Shown here piece by piece: positions 25,321 to 32,343 of a stretch of DNA of 32,431 nt; position 1 is the stretch's first letter; every line of letters begins with the position of its first letter. Position numbers and translations under genes: made by a program. The stretch comes from Oscillospiraceae bacterium (lineage in GTDB: Bacteria > Bacillota > Clostridia > Oscillospirales > Oscillospiraceae). The stretch lies in assembly GCA_017435615.1 (NCBI GenBank), contig JAFSET010000009.1, forward strand, positions 1 to 32,431. Direction: 5' to 3'. Under the pieces are notes generated by a model. That model had not been told where the DNA came from, ran no database searches, and worked only from the letters and a program-made list of their open reading frames with translations.

Positions 25321-26522
25321 TATTCTACCACCTCAAAGAAAGTATCAGGTTTTTTCGGGTCGAAGCACTCGTTAGCCCACATTACAGTCACCAGATCTTC
25401 GGTATCGGACAGGTTGATGATGTTGTGGGTGTAACCCGGCAGCATATGGATAGCCTGGATCCGGTCACCGGATACTTCGTAATTCAGCACCTCATCAGTG
25501 CCTACCTTGCGCATTTGGATCAGGCCCTTGCCGGATACCACAATGAAAAACTCCCATTTGGTATGATGCCAGTGCTGGCCCTTGGTAATACCGGGCTTGG
25601 AAATGTTGACGCTGATCTGACCGCAGGAGGCGGTTTTCAGCAGCTCGGTAAAGCTGCCCCGGTCATCCTTGTTCATCTTCAGGTCGAAGATGGCCTTATC
25701 CTTGGGCAGATAGGAAAGATAGGTGGAATACAGCTTTTTGGCAAAGGAGCCGGCAGGAATTTCCGGCATCAGCAAGGTGTCAGGTTGAGCCTTGAAGCTG
25801 TGCAGCAGCTCCACAATGGCACCTAAGGTGACCTTGTGGCTGACAGGGGCGGCGCAGTAGCGGCCCTCCGGCTGCAGAACGGTATTTACGCCGTCAAATT
25901 CGCAGTGATGCTCCTTACCCTCCAAGGCATCCAGCATCTCGTCCACCAGATCGTCAATGTACAGAAGCTCCAGCTCCACGCTGGGATCGTTGACAGTAAT
26001 GGGCAGATCGCAGGCAATGTTGTTGCAGAAGGTGGCAACCGCGGAGTTGTAGTTGGGGCGGCACCACTTGCCGAACAGATTGGGGAACCGATACACCAGC
26101 ACCTTTGCACCGGTTTCGGCTGCGTATGCAAAAAACAGCTCTTCGCCGGCTTTTTTGCTTTTGCCGTACTCGCCCTGGGCGTAGCGGCCCACTAAGGTGG
26201 CTTGAATGGAGGAGGACAGCATTACCGGGCAGGCGTTGCCGTATTTTTTCAGGGTGTTCAGCAGGGTGCTGGCGAAGCCAAAGTTGCCCTGCATAAATTC
26301 CTCCTGGGTCTGAGGGCGGTTTACGCCGGCCAGATTGAATACAAAATCTGCCTTTTGGCAGGCTTCCTCCAAAAGCTCCGCGGGGGAGTCGATGTCGTAA
26401 AGGTACAATTCCCCAATTTGCAGACCGGGCCGTGTTTTATCCCGGCCATCCTTCAGGCATTGCAGCGCGGCAGTGAGGTTTTTCCCCACAAAGCCGGCAG
26501 CACCGGTGATCAGAATATTCAT
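25320..26522 (-). CDS. capF: CapF: bifunctional SDR reductase/cupin epimerase for UDP-L-FucNAc
   Basis: 400 residues. The N-terminal SDR domain has the NAD(P)-binding GAAGFVG (7-13) and YGKSKK with the catalytic Tyr/Lys pair. The C-terminal part, from about 285, is a cupin with KGQHWHHTKWEFFIVVSGKGLIQMR (metal-binding histidines near 314-318). This two-domain plan is diagnostic of CapF/WbjC: the cupin epimerises at C3 and the SDR reduces C4. It begins 2 bp after the capE stop, with GGGAGG 10 nt upstream. Length and order agree with the Staphylococcus aureus type 5/8 capE-capF-capG arrangement. Confidence 0.95.
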   Translation of the reverse strand: MNILITGAAGFVGKNLTAALQCLKDGRDKTRPGLQIGELYLYDIDSPAELLEEACQKADFVFNLAGVNRPQTQEEFMQGNFGFASTLLNTLKKYGNACPVMLSSSIQATLVGRYAQGEYGKSKKAGEELFFAYAAETGAKVLVYRFPNLFGKWCRPNYNSAVATFCNNIACDLPITVNDPSVELELLYIDDLVDEMLDALEGKEHHCEFDGVNTVLQPEGRYCAAPVSHKVTLGAIVELLHSFKAQPDTLLMPEIPAGSFAKKLYSTYLSYLPKDKAIFDLKMNKDDRGSFTELLKTASCGQISVNISKPGITKGQHWHHTKWEFFIVVSGKGLIQMRKVGTDEVLNYEVSGDRIQAIHMLPGYTHNIINLSDTEDLVTVMWANECFDPKKPDTFFEVVE

Positions 26523-26524
26523 AC

Positions 26525-27571
26525 TTACTTTGCCTCCCAGGCATCCAGCTCGTCCCGGATGAGCTGCAGGGACAGCAGCTTTTCCTTCACCTGCTCCACA
26601 TTCAGAAGATCGGTGTTGCTGGAGTTGAACTCCGTCAGGGTGTTGCGCTCGGTGTTGCCTTCCTTGAAGTACTTGTCGTAGTTCAGGTCACGCTTGTCCG
26701 AGGGTACACGGTAAAACTCGCCCAGGTCGATGGCGTTGGCACATTCTTCATTGGTCAGCAGAGTCTCATACATTTTTTCACCGTGGCGGATGCCGATGAC
26801 CCGGATCTCGTGGCCGGGAGCAAACAGACCGGTGACGGCCTGTGCCAGGGTCTCAATGGTGCAGGCCGGTGCCTTTTGCACCAAAATATCACCGGATACG
26901 CCGTTTTGGAAGGCAAACAGCACCAGGTCCACCGCCTCGTCCAGGCTCATAATGAACCGGGTCATAGACGGCTCGGTGATGGTGATGGGATTGCCGGCCT
27001 TGATTTGATCGATCCACAGAGGGATCACGGAACCGCGGGAGCACATCACATTGCCGTAACGGGTGCAGCAGATCTTGGTCTTTTCCGGAGCAACGGTGCG
27101 GCTTTTTGCTACAATGACCTTTTCCATCATAGCCTTGGAGGTACCCATGGCGTTGACAGGATAGGCAGCCTTGTCGGTGGACAGGCAGACCACATTTTTC
27201 ACACCGGCTTCAATGGCGGCTGTGAGCACGTTGTCGGTGCCGATGACGTTGGTCTTGACGGCCTCCATGGGGAAAAACTCACAGGAGGGCACTTGCTTCA
27301 GAGCCGCCGCGTGGAAAATATAGTCCACGCCGTGCATGGCATTCTTTACGGAAGCCAGGTCACGGACGTCGCCGATAAAGAACTTGATTTTGCCTGCGAC
27401 CTCAGGCATTTTGGCCTGAAATTCATGGCGCATATCGTCCTGCTTCTTTTCGTCACGGGAAAATACACGGATCTCGCCGATATCGGTTTGCAGAAAGCGG
27501 TTAAGCACGGCATTGCCAAAGGAACCGGTACCACCGGTGATCATCAGGGTCTTTCCGGAAAAAACAGACAT
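26525..27571 (-). CDS. capE: CapE: UDP-GlcNAc 4,6-dehydratase/5-epimerase
   Basis: 348 residues, extended SDR of the short FlaA1/WbjB type. The NAD(P) motif is GGTGSFG (13-19). The catalytic region is LSTDKAAYPVNAMGTSK, with Ser131, Met142 and Lys146, the SMK variant of the usual SYK triad seen in CapE/FlaA1/WbpM relatives. It has no membrane domain, unlike PglF/WbpM. It catalyses the first committed step from UDP-GlcNAc to UDP-L-FucNAc. The ATG at 27571 was chosen because GGAGG lies 8 nt before it; the longer reading begins inside that ribosome site. It is 29 bp after the WbuB-like gene. Confidence 0.94.
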   Translation of the reverse strand: MSVFSGKTLMITGGTGSFGNAVLNRFLQTDIGEIRVFSRDEKKQDDMRHEFQAKMPEVAGKIKFFIGDVRDLASVKNAMHGVDYIFHAAALKQVPSCEFFPMEAVKTNVIGTDNVLTAAIEAGVKNVVCLSTDKAAYPVNAMGTSKAMMEKVIVAKSRTVAPEKTKICCTRYGNVMCSRGSVIPLWIDQIKAGNPITITEPSMTRFIMSLDEAVDLVLFAFQNGVSGDILVQKAPACTIETLAQAVTGLFAPGHEIRVIGIRHGEKMYETLLTNEECANAIDLGEFYRVPSDKRDLNYDKYFKEGNTERNTLTEFNSSNTDLLNVEQVKEKLLSLQLIRDELDAWEAK

Positions 27572-27600
27572 ATCAAAAACCTCCAAAAAAGTTTATATCG

Positions 27601-28782
27601 TTATCTTGACAGGAGCTCCTGCTCCAGGTGGTTCATAAATTGGTCACGGGTAAAATGAGCCTGATAGTAGGCTTTGGCATTTCTGCCAAGGGCTGCCCGG
27701 TCCGGACAGGCAAGAAAATCCCGGACGGCCTGAGCAAGGGCTTCACTGTCCCCGGCGGGGACGCAGAAACCGCAGTGGGCCTCAGTCAGCACGGTGGGGA
27801 TCTCGCCGTTTGCGGCGGCAAGGATCGGCTTTCCTGCGGCCATATAGGATTGGACCTTGGCAGGCAGGGTCATGCCGATGAAGGGATCTTCTGTCAGGGT
27901 CACCAGCATGGCATCCGCCATGGCGTAAAATTCAGGCATCTGCTCCGGTGGCTTTCGGCCGTGGAAGATCATATTGTGCAGGGATCGCTCGGCGGCGGAG
28001 GCTTTTAAATTCTCCAGCTCGGAGCCGTCACCGACGATGTGCCAGCGTAACCGGCTTTGGTCCTTGAGAAGGGCAGCGGCCTGCACCACCGTGTGCAGAC
28101 TTTGGGCAGCGCCCACATTGCCGGCAAACATCAGGTCCACAGTGTCTTTTTCCGGCATTTGGGGCAGCCGGTCAAACTGGGCCGTGGCGTATTGGGGCAG
28201 GTAACCGATCCTTTGGTCCTGGATTTGAAATTGCTCTTGCAGATATCCCCGGAACATCCGGGAGGTGATCAGGATGCGGTCTGCCTGGCGGTAGAGCCTG
28301 GCAGATACCCGGTGAAACAGCCGGTAAACAGGGGACTGCTCTGCCACACCGCCGGCGGCCAGACTGGCCGGCCACAGATCCATGGTGTAAAACACGCACT
28401 TCTTTTTGTGACGCTTGGCGTAGGACAGCGCGGCGTTTACCATCATAATGGGGGAGGACTGGATAGCCAGCACCACATCGAAATCTCCGGGAAGGCCCAT
28501 ACAAAAGGCAGTGGAGGAAGCGGCGAAGCTGTAGTAGTTGAGAATCCGGAAGAAAGTACCGCTGCGCCGGCCAACGGTGAAGGTGCGGCAGATCGTTACG
28601 CCGTTATGGGTTTGCCGGCGGTTTTTGCCACCTTTATATTCCGGGAAAATATAGCCCATTGGGTAGTTGGGAATATCCGTTACCACATGGACCTCATGTC
28701 CCCGGGCCGCAAGCCCTTCGCACAGATCTGTGGAGGGGAAGGCTTCCGGCCAGTAATGCTGGGACACCACAAGTATTTTCAT
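27601..28782 (-). CDS. wbuB: WbuB-like glycosyltransferase (GT4), probable L-FucNAc transferase
   Basis: 393 residues, GT-B fold. The N-terminus MKILVVSQHYWPEAFPSTDLCEGLAARGHEVHVVT and YPMGYIFPEYKGG, with MDLWPASL near 135, are hallmarks of the WbuB-like group. The C-terminal donor domain shows DLMFAGNVGAAQSLHTVVQAA, WHIVGDGSELENL and EDPFIGMTLPAKVQSYMAAGKPILAAANGEIP. WbuB is the proposed FucNAc transferase in other FucNAc-containing polysaccharides, and here it lies immediately before capE-capF-capG, so the same role is likely. AGAGG lies upstream of the ATG. The gap to the preceding sugar transferase gene is 17 bp. Confidence 0.88.
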   Translation of the reverse strand: MKILVVSQHYWPEAFPSTDLCEGLAARGHEVHVVTDIPNYPMGYIFPEYKGGKNRRQTHNGVTICRTFTVGRRSGTFFRILNYYSFAASSTAFCMGLPGDFDVVLAIQSSPIMMVNAALSYAKRHKKKCVFYTMDLWPASLAAGGVAEQSPVYRLFHRVSARLYRQADRILITSRMFRGYLQEQFQIQDQRIGYLPQYATAQFDRLPQMPEKDTVDLMFAGNVGAAQSLHTVVQAAALLKDQSRLRWHIVGDGSELENLKASAAERSLHNMIFHGRKPPEQMPEFYAMADAMLVTLTEDPFIGMTLPAKVQSYMAAGKPILAAANGEIPTVLTEAHCGFCVPAGDSEALAQAVRDFLACPDRAALGRNAKAYYQAHFTRDQFMNHLEQELLSR

Positions 28783-28799
28783 GGGTATGCCTCTTTCCC

Positions 28800-30218
28800 T
28801 CAGGAACCGGCAGGAACCTGATCCTGCAATTCCTCATACATCTTTTCCAGCTTCTCTTCTTCAGCCTCGGCAGCGTCAAAGCCTTCGGTGGAGTCCTTGC
28901 TGAAGAGGATGCGGACGGTCAGCAAGATCAGCTTGATATCCAAAAGAATGGAGTAATGCTCGATATACATCAGGTCCAGGCGAAGCTTGTCGTAAGCACT
29001 GGTGTTGTATTTTCCGTAGATCTGGGCATAGCCGGTCAGGCCGCCCTTGACCTTCAGCCGGTAATAAAACTCAGGGATGTTCGCGCCGTACTTTTCCATA
29101 TGCTCCAGCCGCTCCGGACGGGGGCCGACGATGCTCATATCTCCCTTTAGGATGTTGAGGATCTGAGGAAGCTCGTCCACCCGGCAGGCACGGATCACGC
29201 GACCGACCTTGGTGATCCGGGGATCCTTTCCGGTGGCAGGAATGGACTGGCCGTTCTTTTCCGCATCCACGATCATACTGCGGAATTTCAGAATATCAAA
29301 TTCCCGGCCATTGATGGTGGCCCGGCGCTGCTTGTAAAACACAGGACCCCGGTCCTCTATCTTGATGGCAAGGGCGACGATGGCCATAATGGGCGCGGCA
29401 GGAATCAGGGCCAACAGGCACAGCACGATGTCCATAGTCCGCTTGGCAAAGCGCTGACCGGCAGTCAGGCCCTGGCCGTGGACTAAGAGCATGGGTGTGT
29501 CAAAGGTGCTGATATCTTCCGCGTTTTTTACGATAATGTCCGCGATCTTGGGAACCATGTAAAGACGCAGACGGTGTTTGTAGCAGAATTTGACGATGTC
29601 GTTGCGGATCTGGGCAGGCACATCGTTGAGCACAACCGCGTCATACTTGACGATCTGGCGGCAGATCTCATCCAGTCCCCGGTCAACGGAGATCAGGCTG
29701 TCTACCCGGTATTTATCCCGGCGGTGGTCCATCTTCAGCTTCATACCCACGGCGGTTTTGGAGCCGTAGATCATGATCATATTGTAGGGGGCGTAAATGT
29801 GGTAGTAAATAAACTTGTAACCGGCAACTGCCACGGTGGAGATCACCACATCTGCCAGCGTCAGCAGCAAAATAGGCACAACAGACACCATTTCGTTGGC
29901 GATCAGGCTGAGCTGAAAATAGGTGATGATATTGACAATAAACATCGCCAGCCATTGGGCGGTCCAAAGGTCGGCCTTGCGGAGCTGACCGAACTGGAAG
30001 CCGTCAGAATTCTGGATGAACAGGTAGCTCAGTACGGCGTAAACACCTACGAGGATGTATTTGCCGTTGCCCAAATAGGGAGGGAAGGTGCCGCGGTCGT
30101 AACCGGTGCGCCAGGTGATGTAGTAGGCAACACACAGCACGATAACCTCAAACAGGCTTTCAATGCTTTGGACAGTGCCTTTGGTGTGGCTGCTTAATGT
30201 TCTGTTTCTCTTCATCAT
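28800..30218 (-). CDS. Polyprenyl-phosphate sugar-1-phosphate transferase (initiating enzyme, WbaP/WcaJ type)
   Basis: 472 residues. The N-terminus has about four membrane helices and a nucleotide-binding-like central domain. The C-terminal third is the conserved transferase: RTMDIVLCLLALIPAAPIM, FYKQRRATINGREFDILKFRSM, DELPQILNILKGDMSIVGPRPE and KGGLTGYAQIYGKYNTSAYDKL. It loads the first sugar-phosphate onto undecaprenyl phosphate and so starts capsule assembly. Two adjacent ATGs (30218 and 30215) follow AAGGAG; the first has a 6-nt spacer. A longer open frame runs upstream into the leader and promoter and is not real. This is the first gene of a nine-gene operon. The starter sugar is not certain. 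Confidence 0.93.
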   Translation of the reverse strand: MMKRNRTLSSHTKGTVQSIESLFEVIVLCVAYYITWRTGYDRGTFPPYLGNGKYILVGVYAVLSYLFIQNSDGFQFGQLRKADLWTAQWLAMFIVNIITYFQLSLIANEMVSVVPILLLTLADVVISTVAVAGYKFIYYHIYAPYNMIMIYGSKTAVGMKLKMDHRRDKYRVDSLISVDRGLDEICRQIVKYDAVVLNDVPAQIRNDIVKFCYKHRLRLYMVPKIADIIVKNAEDISTFDTPMLLVHGQGLTAGQRFAKRTMDIVLCLLALIPAAPIMAIVALAIKIEDRGPVFYKQRRATINGREFDILKFRSMIVDAEKNGQSIPATGKDPRITKVGRVIRACRVDELPQILNILKGDMSIVGPRPERLEHMEKYGANIPEFYYRLKVKGGLTGYAQIYGKYNTSAYDKLRLDLMYIEHYSILLDIKLILLTVRILFSKDSTEGFDAAEAEEEKLEKMYEELQDQVPAGS

Positions 30219-30230
30219 ATCAAACTCCTT

Positions 30231-30260
30231 GTAACCGCTTGTTTCCTTGTCTGCGGTTAC
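30231..30260 (-). promoter_or_regulatory. Stem-loop immediately upstream of the capsule operon ribosome site
   Basis: gtaaccgc (30231-30238) pairs perfectly with gcggttac (30253-30260) around a 14-nt loop. On the transcript it ends directly against AAGGAG of the first capsule gene. Its position allows control of ribosome access or transcript stability. No known riboswitch consensus was recognised. Confidence 0.45.
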
Positions 30261-30272
30261 GGTTAGATCCTG

Positions 30273-30318
30273 CTGCCGGGCCTCCGGCAGAAAAAGCGGT
30301 CCGGGCTTATGTGGACCG
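30273..30318 (-). promoter_or_regulatory. Attenuator-like hairpin pair in the capsule operon leader
   Basis: On the minus strand, CGGTCC (30318-30313) pairs with GGACCG (30302-30297). It is followed by C and then TTTTT (30295-30291), the layout of an intrinsic terminator. A second perfect hairpin, ctgccgg/ccggcag with a 4-nt loop (30273-30290), follows directly. Both lie within the roughly 160-nt untranslated leader, after the promoter and before the first gene. This fits transcription attenuation or processive antitermination of a long polysaccharide operon. Confidence 0.5.
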
Positions 30319-30382
30319 GTAAGGGGCGGATCTGAATCGGTAGTAATTATCCAATAGGCTGTGATACCCCATAATTGCATAC

Positions 30383-30411
30383 ATTATAAAACATATAATG
30401 TTTTTTTTCAA
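30383..30411 (-). promoter_or_regulatory. Strong sigma-A-type promoter of the capsule operon
   Basis: On the minus strand TTGAAA (30411-30406) and TATAAT (30388-30383) are separated by exactly 17 bp, nearly consensus, with an A-tract in the spacer. Transcription should begin near 30376, leaving a leader of about 158 nt before the first capsule gene. Confidence 0.82.
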
Positions 30412-30499
30412 CCCCTATTCCGCAAGGAAAAACAGGAAAAAACAAGGTATGCACGGCAAGTCCGTGATGCCGACAGATCCGCGGAAAGCAAGGCCATAC

Positions 30500-30529
30500 A
30501 AAAAAAGTGCGCAGCCGAAGCTACGCACT
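30500..30529 (-). terminator. UUCG-loop intrinsic terminator of the candidate small RNA
   Basis: On the minus strand AGTGCGTAGC (30529-30520) pairs with GCTGCGCACT (30515-30506) around a TTCG loop, with one G-U pair, and is followed by seven T residues when the last stem base is counted. The plus strand has no matching T-run, so it works only leftward. No protein gene lies between it and the nearest minus promoter, which implies a short noncoding transcript. Confidence 0.88.
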
Positions 30530-30654
30530 GAAAAATGCAGAGCCTCCATGCTGCGACACATCTTTCACAAGCCAAAATAGGTGCGAAAACGAGGATGCAT
30601 TTTTACCAAATGTAAAATGCACCTACTATGGCTTAAATATTCAGATGTGTCGCA
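30500..30654 (-). ncRNA. Candidate small structured RNA gene in the divergent intergenic region
   Basis: A promoter (30660-30688) and a terminator (30500-30529) bracket a stretch that is one large imperfect palindrome. The predicted transcript starts near 30654 with UGCGACACAUCU, which pairs perfectly (12 bp) with AGAUGUGUCGCA (30563-30552). Inside, the 15-nt segment 30633-30619 pairs with 30584-30570 at 14 of 15 positions, counting one G-U. A UUUUAC/GUAAAA hairpin caps the structure. A single-stranded linker (30551-30530) then leads to the terminator. No coding frame with a ribosome site fits. Length is about 155 nt. It resembles 6S-like rod RNAs in general outline but was not matched to any family. 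A MITE is the main alternative, though the correctly placed promoter and terminator argue for a gene. Confidence 0.6.
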
Positions 30655-30659
30655 AAAAC

Positions 30660-30688
30660 ATAGTACTATATTCGTATAATTTTGTCAA
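30660..30688 (-). promoter_or_regulatory. Promoter of the candidate small RNA
   Basis: On the minus strand a consensus TTGACA (30688-30683) and TACTAT (30665-30660) are separated by 17 bp. The expected start, 6-8 nt downstream, falls at the first base of the 12-bp closing stem of the predicted RNA. Confidence 0.68.
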
Positions 30689-30698
30689 TTATCTGACA
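30683..30698. promoter_or_regulatory. Crp/Fnr-like palindrome between divergent promoters
   Basis: TGTCA-N6-TGACA is a perfect inverted repeat with the half-site spacing typical of Crp/Fnr-family operators. It overlaps the -35 of the small RNA promoter and is centred about 57 bp upstream of the symporter's expected start, close to a class I activator position. No such regulator is encoded in the window. Confidence 0.4.
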
Positions 30699-30712
30699 GA
30701 AAAAATGTTTTC

Positions 30713-30741
30713 TTGACAATATATGGATGCAATGGTAAAGT
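30713..30741 (+). promoter_or_regulatory. Promoter of the SLC13-type symporter gene
   Basis: A consensus TTGACA (30713-30718) and TAAAGT (30736-30741) are separated by 17 bp. The expected start is near 30748, at the edge of a gttgaa/ttcaac hairpin (30747-30761). The leader is about 78 nt long and also holds a gccgg/ccggc hairpin (30774-30784). Confidence 0.72.
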
Positions 30742-30825
30742 AAATTGTTGAATTTTTCAACGCAAACTGCGCAGCCGGACCGGCGAAAAAGCCTGTTACG
30801 CTGCCTGAAAAATGGAGGAAACTGT

Positions 30826-32244
30826 ATGAACATAAAAAGACTGACCTGTATCTTGATCGGTCCGCTGCTGTTTTTGGCGTGCTGGCTGTTTTTGCCTGCA
30901 TCCGTCTTTGAGGCAGCATCAGCCCGCGCGGCTGTAGGCACCGTTGCCTGGATGGCTTTTTGGTGGATCACCGGACCTGTGGATTTCGCGGTCACGGCGT
31001 TTTTGCCCATTGCCATGAACGCCCTGTTCCAGATGACCGATATGTCTGCGGTCATTGCCAACTATGCGTCCGAGACCATTTTGCTGCTGCTGGGTGCTTC
31101 CATCCTGACTGCCTCCTGGGAGGAGACCGGTCTGGACAGCCGTATTGCCGCCAAGTTCTTATCTATGATCGGCAGTAACCTGCGTCAGCAGATCGTATTT
31201 TGGTTCATTTTGTGTACAGTGCTGTCCGCGATTTTGCCCAATGCGGTGGTTTGCGCAGCCATCACTCCCATTGCCGTTTCCATGCTGCGCTATGTGGGTG
31301 AAAAGGATATTGCCAAGAGCAAGAAAGGTTCTTTGCTGCTGCTGACCATTGCCTACGCCACCGGTGTTGGCGGTTTGGCTTCTCCCCTGGGCGGCGCTAT
31401 GAACCTGGTCACCGTGGATTACTTAGAGCAGCTTACCGGTCAGGAGTATATGTATGTATCCTGGGTGATCCGGTTCCTGCCCATTACCGTGGTTTTGGTT
31501 GCCAGCAACATTTTGATGCTGATGATCGGCACCAAGAAAACCGACGAGCTGGGTGGCTCCAAGGAGTTCTTTGCCACACAGTATAAGTCCCTGCCGCCCA
31601 TGACCGCTGAGGAAAAGTGGTCCCTGGGTCTGTTCCTGCTGGCCACCGGCCTGGCCTTCTCCCGTCAGTTCTATCAGGACTACCTGCCCGGCCTGAAGCC
31701 TGCCTATGTATTCATTATCTGCGCGATTTTGGCCTTCTTCGTGATGCGTAAGGACGGCAGCCGCCTGATGAAGTGGAAGAACACCCAGAAGCTGATCGGC
31801 TGGGAGCTGATCTATGTATTCGCCGGCGGCCTGGCTGCAGGCACCCTGATCAACAAGAGCGGCGCTGCGGACGCCATTGCTAAGCTGGTCTCCAGCTCCA
31901 ATTTGGACGGCGGCTTTATCACCGTGCTGGTGATCGTTACTCTGACCGTTCTGATGTCCGACGTGACCAGCAATACTGCTACTGCGGCAGTGGCAATGCC
32001 CATCGTGATCGGTATTGCCCAGGGCATTAACAAGGATCCCATTCCCTATGTGTACATTGCGTCTATCGGTGTGAACCTGTCTTACATGCTGCCCACCTCC
32101 ATCCGTGCCATTCCCGTTGGCTACGGCCTGGAGCCCAAGTACATGCTGAAGAAGGGTATTCCCATCACCATCGTGGTAATTCTTTTGATGAGTCTGATGG
32201 GCTGGCTGATGATGACCTATTGGCCTGCTTTCAGCACGATCTGA
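30826..32244 (+). CDS. SLC13/DASS-type divalent anion:Na+ symporter
   Basis: 472 residues with about eleven or more membrane helices. The two internal repeats carry the family's substrate/sodium clamp signatures: GVGGLASPLGGAMN in the first half and SDVTSNTATAAVAMPI in the second (the SNT motif). Family members import di- and tricarboxylates (succinate, malate, citrate) or sulfate with sodium; the substrate cannot be fixed here. The ATG at 30826 follows GGAGG with a 7-nt spacer; the longer frame from 30745 starts at the transcript start and is rejected. It is a single-gene transcript facing away from the capsule operon. Its leader contains the ten bases that are complementary to the candidate small RNA. 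Confidence 0.9.
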   Translation: MNIKRLTCILIGPLLFLACWLFLPASVFEAASARAAVGTVAWMAFWWITGPVDFAVTAFLPIAMNALFQMTDMSAVIANYASETILLLLGASILTASWEETGLDSRIAAKFLSMIGSNLRQQIVFWFILCTVLSAILPNAVVCAAITPIAVSMLRYVGEKDIAKSKKGSLLLLTIAYATGVGGLASPLGGAMNLVTVDYLEQLTGQEYMYVSWVIRFLPITVVLVASNILMLMIGTKKTDELGGSKEFFATQYKSLPPMTAEEKWSLGLFLLATGLAFSRQFYQDYLPGLKPAYVFIICAILAFFVMRKDGSRLMKWKNTQKLIGWELIYVFAGGLAAGTLINKSGAADAIAKLVSSSNLDGGFITVLVIVTLTVLMSDVTSNTATAAVAMPIVIGIAQGINKDPIPYVYIASIGVNLSYMLPTSIRAIPVGYGLEPKYMLKKGIPITIVVILLMSLMGWLMMTYWPAFSTI

Positions 32245-32264
32245 TTTTCCTGTATATCAAAAGA

Positions 32265-32294
32265 TCCACCGGCCCGAAGCCGGTGGACCTTTTT
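32265..32294 (+). terminator. Intrinsic terminator of the symporter gene
   Basis: tccaccggc (32265-32273) pairs perfectly with gccggtgga (32279-32287) around a 5-nt loop, followed by CC and TTTTT (32290-32294). It begins 20 bp after the symporter stop. Confidence 0.92.
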
Positions 32295-32310
32295 CAGTCT
32301 GTCAAAGAAC

Positions 32311-32343
32311 CCCCTGTTTTCATTAAGCGAAAACAGGGGTTTT
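32311..32343 (+). terminator. Second hairpin terminator downstream of the symporter
   Basis: cccctgttttc (32311-32321) pairs perfectly with gaaaacagggg (32329-32339) around a 7-nt loop, followed by TTTT. It is a tandem backup or belongs to a converging gene beyond the window. Positions 32344-32431 show no gene or clear signal. Confidence 0.75.

Noticed and set aside
30219-30380. N-terminal extension of the sugar transferase to 30380
   Set aside because: It would start at the transcription start and translate through the leader hairpins. The ATG at 30218 has a good ribosome site and the expected protein length.
30416-30549. Minus-strand frame starting ATGGAGG in the small RNA linker
   Set aside because: It has no ribosome site before the ATG and runs straight through the strong terminator.
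30552-30654. MITE or insertion-sequence remnant with 12-bp terminal inverted repeats
   Set aside because: No flanking target duplication was seen. The exact fit of promoter start and terminator favours an RNA gene. It remains the main alternative and is testable by copy number.
30500-30654. Calling the candidate RNA 6S RNA (ssrS/bsrA)
   Set aside because: The rod shape is similar, but length, the asymmetric central loop and the separate terminator are not diagnostic, and no conserved 6S sequence was recognised.
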